Assembly: GCA_017562135.1 (NCBI GenBank)
Contig: QEYB01000275.1
Location: forward strand, 196,001 to 260,000
Reading direction: 5' to 3'
Length of the DNA stretch: 64,000 nucleotides
From: Dipylidium caninum
Lineage: Eukaryota > Platyhelminthes > Cestoda > Cyclophyllidea > Dipylidiidae
The notes beneath the pieces were generated by a model. It was not told the origin of the DNA. It worked only from the letters and a program-made list of their open reading frames with translations, and did not search any database. Position numbers and translations under genes: made by a program. Shown piece by piece: positions 60,891 to 64,000 of the stretch; positions within the stretch are counted from its first letter, which is position 1; each line of letters starts with the position of its first letter.

Positions 60891-61055
60891 CTCTATATCG
60901 TCTACCATTGTGTGGTCTTCGGCAAAGTCAGCCCCACCATTTTCCAACAGCGGAGAAGGCGACACAGCCTCGTCGCTGGTCTGCGCTGCTTGTTTGGCCT
61001 CGCCGCTCTCCGTCATCTCTGTTCTCTCCGTTCCTTCCTCTTGTACACTCTCCAA
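60891..61055 (-). CDS. Possible coding exon with acidic low-complexity sequence
   Basis: This minus-strand frame has a Glu/Thr/Ser-rich composition (begins ESVQEEGTERTEMTESG, ends DDIE) and stops exactly at a consensus donor GTGAGT. Acidic, disordered segments next to a good donor are typical of N-terminal exons. No initiator ATG or partner exon was identified, so the gene it would belong to is unknown. Confidence 0.35.
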
Positions 61056-61099
61056 TTTCCCACCAAAGAAAAACGACTCACTTAGTCATTCACTATTCA

Positions 61100-64000
61100 A
61101 AATTGAGCTCGTCGCTTCACTAACCACCTCTCCGGATGCGCTCTTCGCCAGCGTTTACCGCTGAATCAATGTAAACGTGTGCGCCATCACCATTGGCCGC
61201 TGTGCTCCCATTTAATTGGGTAGTCCAATTGGTCACTTGCCGTCTATTGGATAATACATAGGAGCGATGTGATTGGGTGAATGCGTGGGGCAAGATTAAT
61301 TACGTTTGTGCGGAATTCCAAGGACAGTATTTCGTATGAAAATATTGTGGATACTCTCGTCCACAGACCTCTTGTCTCGGTAACCGATTTCAGTCTCTAG
61401 GTGGCTCTGCAGGGACCAAATCTCATCCGCTGACTGAAATAATACCCGCGTAAATATTCTCCCAATGCTATGAAGGCGCCCCACGGGAAAGAAATGTTAT
61501 TGTGGTTCCCAAGCACCAATTTATAAAGCTTATTTTCGCATAGTTGCACGGGGAGAGAAATTTGAAAACCGCCTACATGCCAAAGTGACAGTCACAAGAG
61601 ATTCGATATTTCGACTTTTCCTCTCTGTTGCTGCTAATGTAATCTCACCACCTGGTGACTAAACCCGTCACTGATGGTAGTATCTGGGCGAATCGAGAAG
61701 GGAAAAAAGGAAGAGGATGTTAAAAAGGTCAAAAACATGCCTGCGATAGCTATTTTTTGTGCACCCCAGCAAACGCCCCTGTGTGCGACGACGACGAGGA
61801 AAGAAGGCGGCCGGACATGGGGACGAGGCGAGAGCGGGAGAGTGTAAGTGGAGGATCTATTTGTGCGCTAGATGGATTAGTGTTGCCCTCAGCCGGCTTT
61901 CCACTCATTACCACCATTAATTAGCCAGAGCGATAACTTCAAGGTTAACGTTGACAGTTTGTCTTGGCTATTTTAGACGAGGGAGAGTGTGTAGATCGGT
62001 ATGCTGCAATGGAATGCGCTTATCTGGGAAAGATGCCGTTTCCCACATTATATCCCATGCTAACCCTCCTCCTCATCACCTATAAATGAATGGGGTTGCA
62101 GTTCGAGGCGGGGGAAGAACTCCCTTTACCAGGAGCATTGATGAGGAGGGCGGCGGGAGCTGGGGCGAAGAGCTGATGGAATGGGAGACAAAGAAACGCC
62201 GCAAAATCGGGAGTCACAATGAACTAAGGCGGAAATCCTGCTGGTACTTCGATCTGAGGGGATTTTCAAAAACGGCTACCAATCACCTGGCAGCTTGTCT
62301 GTCACCGTACTTCCGGCCGAGACAGTAAAGTGGAAAACCAAATAATTGCACGACTTTAGAACAGTAAGGAGAAAGGCCAGGCTGGCAATAAGGGATGGGG
62401 GAAGGAGGTTTCTTGTGTGTATGTAGGTAAGGGACCACCTCCACCACCTCTTTCCTTCACACATGGCTGCGAGTGGTCCATTAGGGCTTGTTTATACGAA
62501 GAAAGCTGGTCTTCGAGATAATTCAGTCAAGAGAATCCGGCAATATGCTCACTTTCCCGGTGGAGAGCGGGAGCTGAGACGAGAAGGTGGGGAGAAGAAG
62601 GTTCGGTGGTGAGTAGGTGAACCATGGCGGCTGGTTGGAGATAGCAGTACTGCCAAGGCGACCGCGAGACGCCGCTTAGGCTTTCTCGGACTGTCTAGTC
62701 TCGTAGACCGGCCTTAGAGTCGGGACGGCGAGAAGGAGGTTATCACATAGACTCAGTGGAGTAAAAGTCGCCTCTGCGTCTGAGCCATAAGAATCCCACA
62801 CTCCAATGCCTTGCTGTACTTACTGGCAAGAAGCGCTTTACTCACACGCATCGATGCCATCGACAGCAGCTGTCACACTTATGTGACGCCAAGGGGAGAG
62901 GGTGGGGGAGGGAGACAAGAAAACTGAGGCCACTACACAAATTTACCCTCTCAGTTACTCAATGAATGAGAAAGATTTCTGTTTTGATGGAGTTGGCACA
63001 GCTTCCCCCTTCGGTGCTCCATTTCATCAACACACACATATTCAGGCGGGGGCAGCGAGTGAAAACGTCCGTTGAGGCGATTAATCGTCCTGTGACATAT
63101 CGCCTAAGCAGTTGCGAGCGCCAGCGCGTAGAGGAGGGGAGTGTTAGGCCCGCAGGACAGCTCACCGCCGCCAAGGGCGAAGGGCGAAGGGCGAAGGGAG
63201 AAGGAGGAGCACCACCCGACAGGAGGGTCTCAATCAGGCGGATCACGTAACGGCGACGTTTGGTTCGCGGCGGCGCCGCCCGTTTCGCCCACTCGCCGGT
63301 TCCGACCACAGAGGTGTTTATTAGCTTCCACGCGGGTAGGCAATAAAGGGGAAAACGGTTCTGCGCCTGTTGGGTGGAAAACCGCCTCCTTTATCACCAT
63401 AACTGCTGCTTGTCCGCATATCTCCGGTAACCTTCACAACTCTGCTGAAGCGCGGATTTTATAAAAGGACGATGCAGCGGGAAAGAGAGACAAAGTCGCA
63501 AGTGTGGATGGTGAGGCGAGAGGCAGGAGACAATGAGTCTCACTCCCCAGAAGGCTTGTGTCAAAGCCGATTTCCCGATGACTAACGCGAAGACCCGGCA
63601 GAACTCTGAGGCCACGTCGACGGGAGTGCGCTAAATGACAGTCTAAAGGAGACGCAACCATGGAACATTTCCCTTTAAACTGTGGCCGCAGGCAGCGATG
63701 TCAAACACCTGTCAAAGTGTCATAAACACCACATTCTAAACAATCGGGTTAACGTAGACTGCTAAGGTTGGGCTTTACGCCGGGATATCGTGTAAACAGA
63801 GGCGGCAACTTTGAAACTACCAATCGCGCCTAGGGCAATAGGCTATTAATTTTCGGCTATCTGTAAACACCCACCACGGTGGTCTTCTGTCTGCTTTTTT
63901 GCTGCATGCCCACACTTTTTAAATAAACAAAGTGATTGTCCTGACGGAGAAGGGGACAGTGGAATGGCCTCGATGCGTCACGAGAAGCAGGAGACGACGA
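61100..64000. other. Terminal stretch without a supportable gene
   Basis: No exon chain or RNA gene was recognised. Open frames at 62960-63310 occur on both strands at once over GAAGGGCGAAGG repeats (about 63176-63202), which argues for low complexity rather than coding. One GTCACA-N4-TGTGAC motif lies at 62872-62887. Confidence 0.4.

Noticed and set aside
1..64000. CRISPR arrays, bacterial operons, phage or tRNA/rRNA genes
   Set aside because: None found. The window is eukaryotic, and no tRNA-like B box or rRNA motif was recognised by eye.

Overview
The window is intron-rich eukaryotic DNA, most likely from a parasitic flatworm (a tapeworm is my inference). Two things point that way. There is a class of very short spliceosomal introns (about 37-60 nt) beside a class near 70-100 nt. 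The genes are also well spaced, with long introns rich in microsatellites. No gene is prokaryotic. I rebuilt exons by hand from splice signals, reading-frame phase and remembered family sequences, so single-base boundaries are predictions.

Layout: 1-4296 (+) carries the C-terminal part of a ZW10 kinetochore/tethering protein. 4.3-12.0 kb has no gene I can support. 12183-14299 (-) is a complete GTP-type phosphoenolpyruvate carboxykinase (PEPCK, 5 exons, 628 aa) with a TATA box. A 1.8 kb AT-rich divergent spacer separates it from actin-related protein 3 (16087-18393, +, 10 exons, 421 aa). Arp3 converges on an HPF1 homologue (18787-20207, -, 5 exons), the histone PARylation factor. 20.2-29.2 kb is mostly repeats and microsatellites. 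29190-34683 (+) is an SLC35F-type membrane transporter whose first exons were not found. 39393-40355 (-) is an unidentified open reading frame with CxxC pairs. 41191-56385 (-) is a 22-exon type II membrane dipeptidyl peptidase. 56.4-64 kb holds only weak coding candidates.

The genes serve unrelated housekeeping roles: chromosome segregation and vesicle tethering (ZW10), carbon metabolism (PEPCK), actin branching (Arp3), DNA-damage ADP-ribosylation (HPF1), transport (SLC35F) and surface proteolysis (DPP). Nothing suggests an operon or a cluster with a joint function.

The most interesting structures are these. (1) A dispersed repeat of about 2-2.6 kb is present twice in opposite orientation, flanking the transporter gene. 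(2) A second, smaller inverted repeat pair lies in two introns of the peptidase gene. (3) Two otherwise well-preserved genes each lack exactly one base in a conserved exon, next to a four-base homopolymer. (4) A DPP6/DPP10-like peptidase keeps the full catalytic triad that vertebrate DPP6/10 have lost. (5) A palindromic motif GTCACA-N4-TGTGAC occurs three times.
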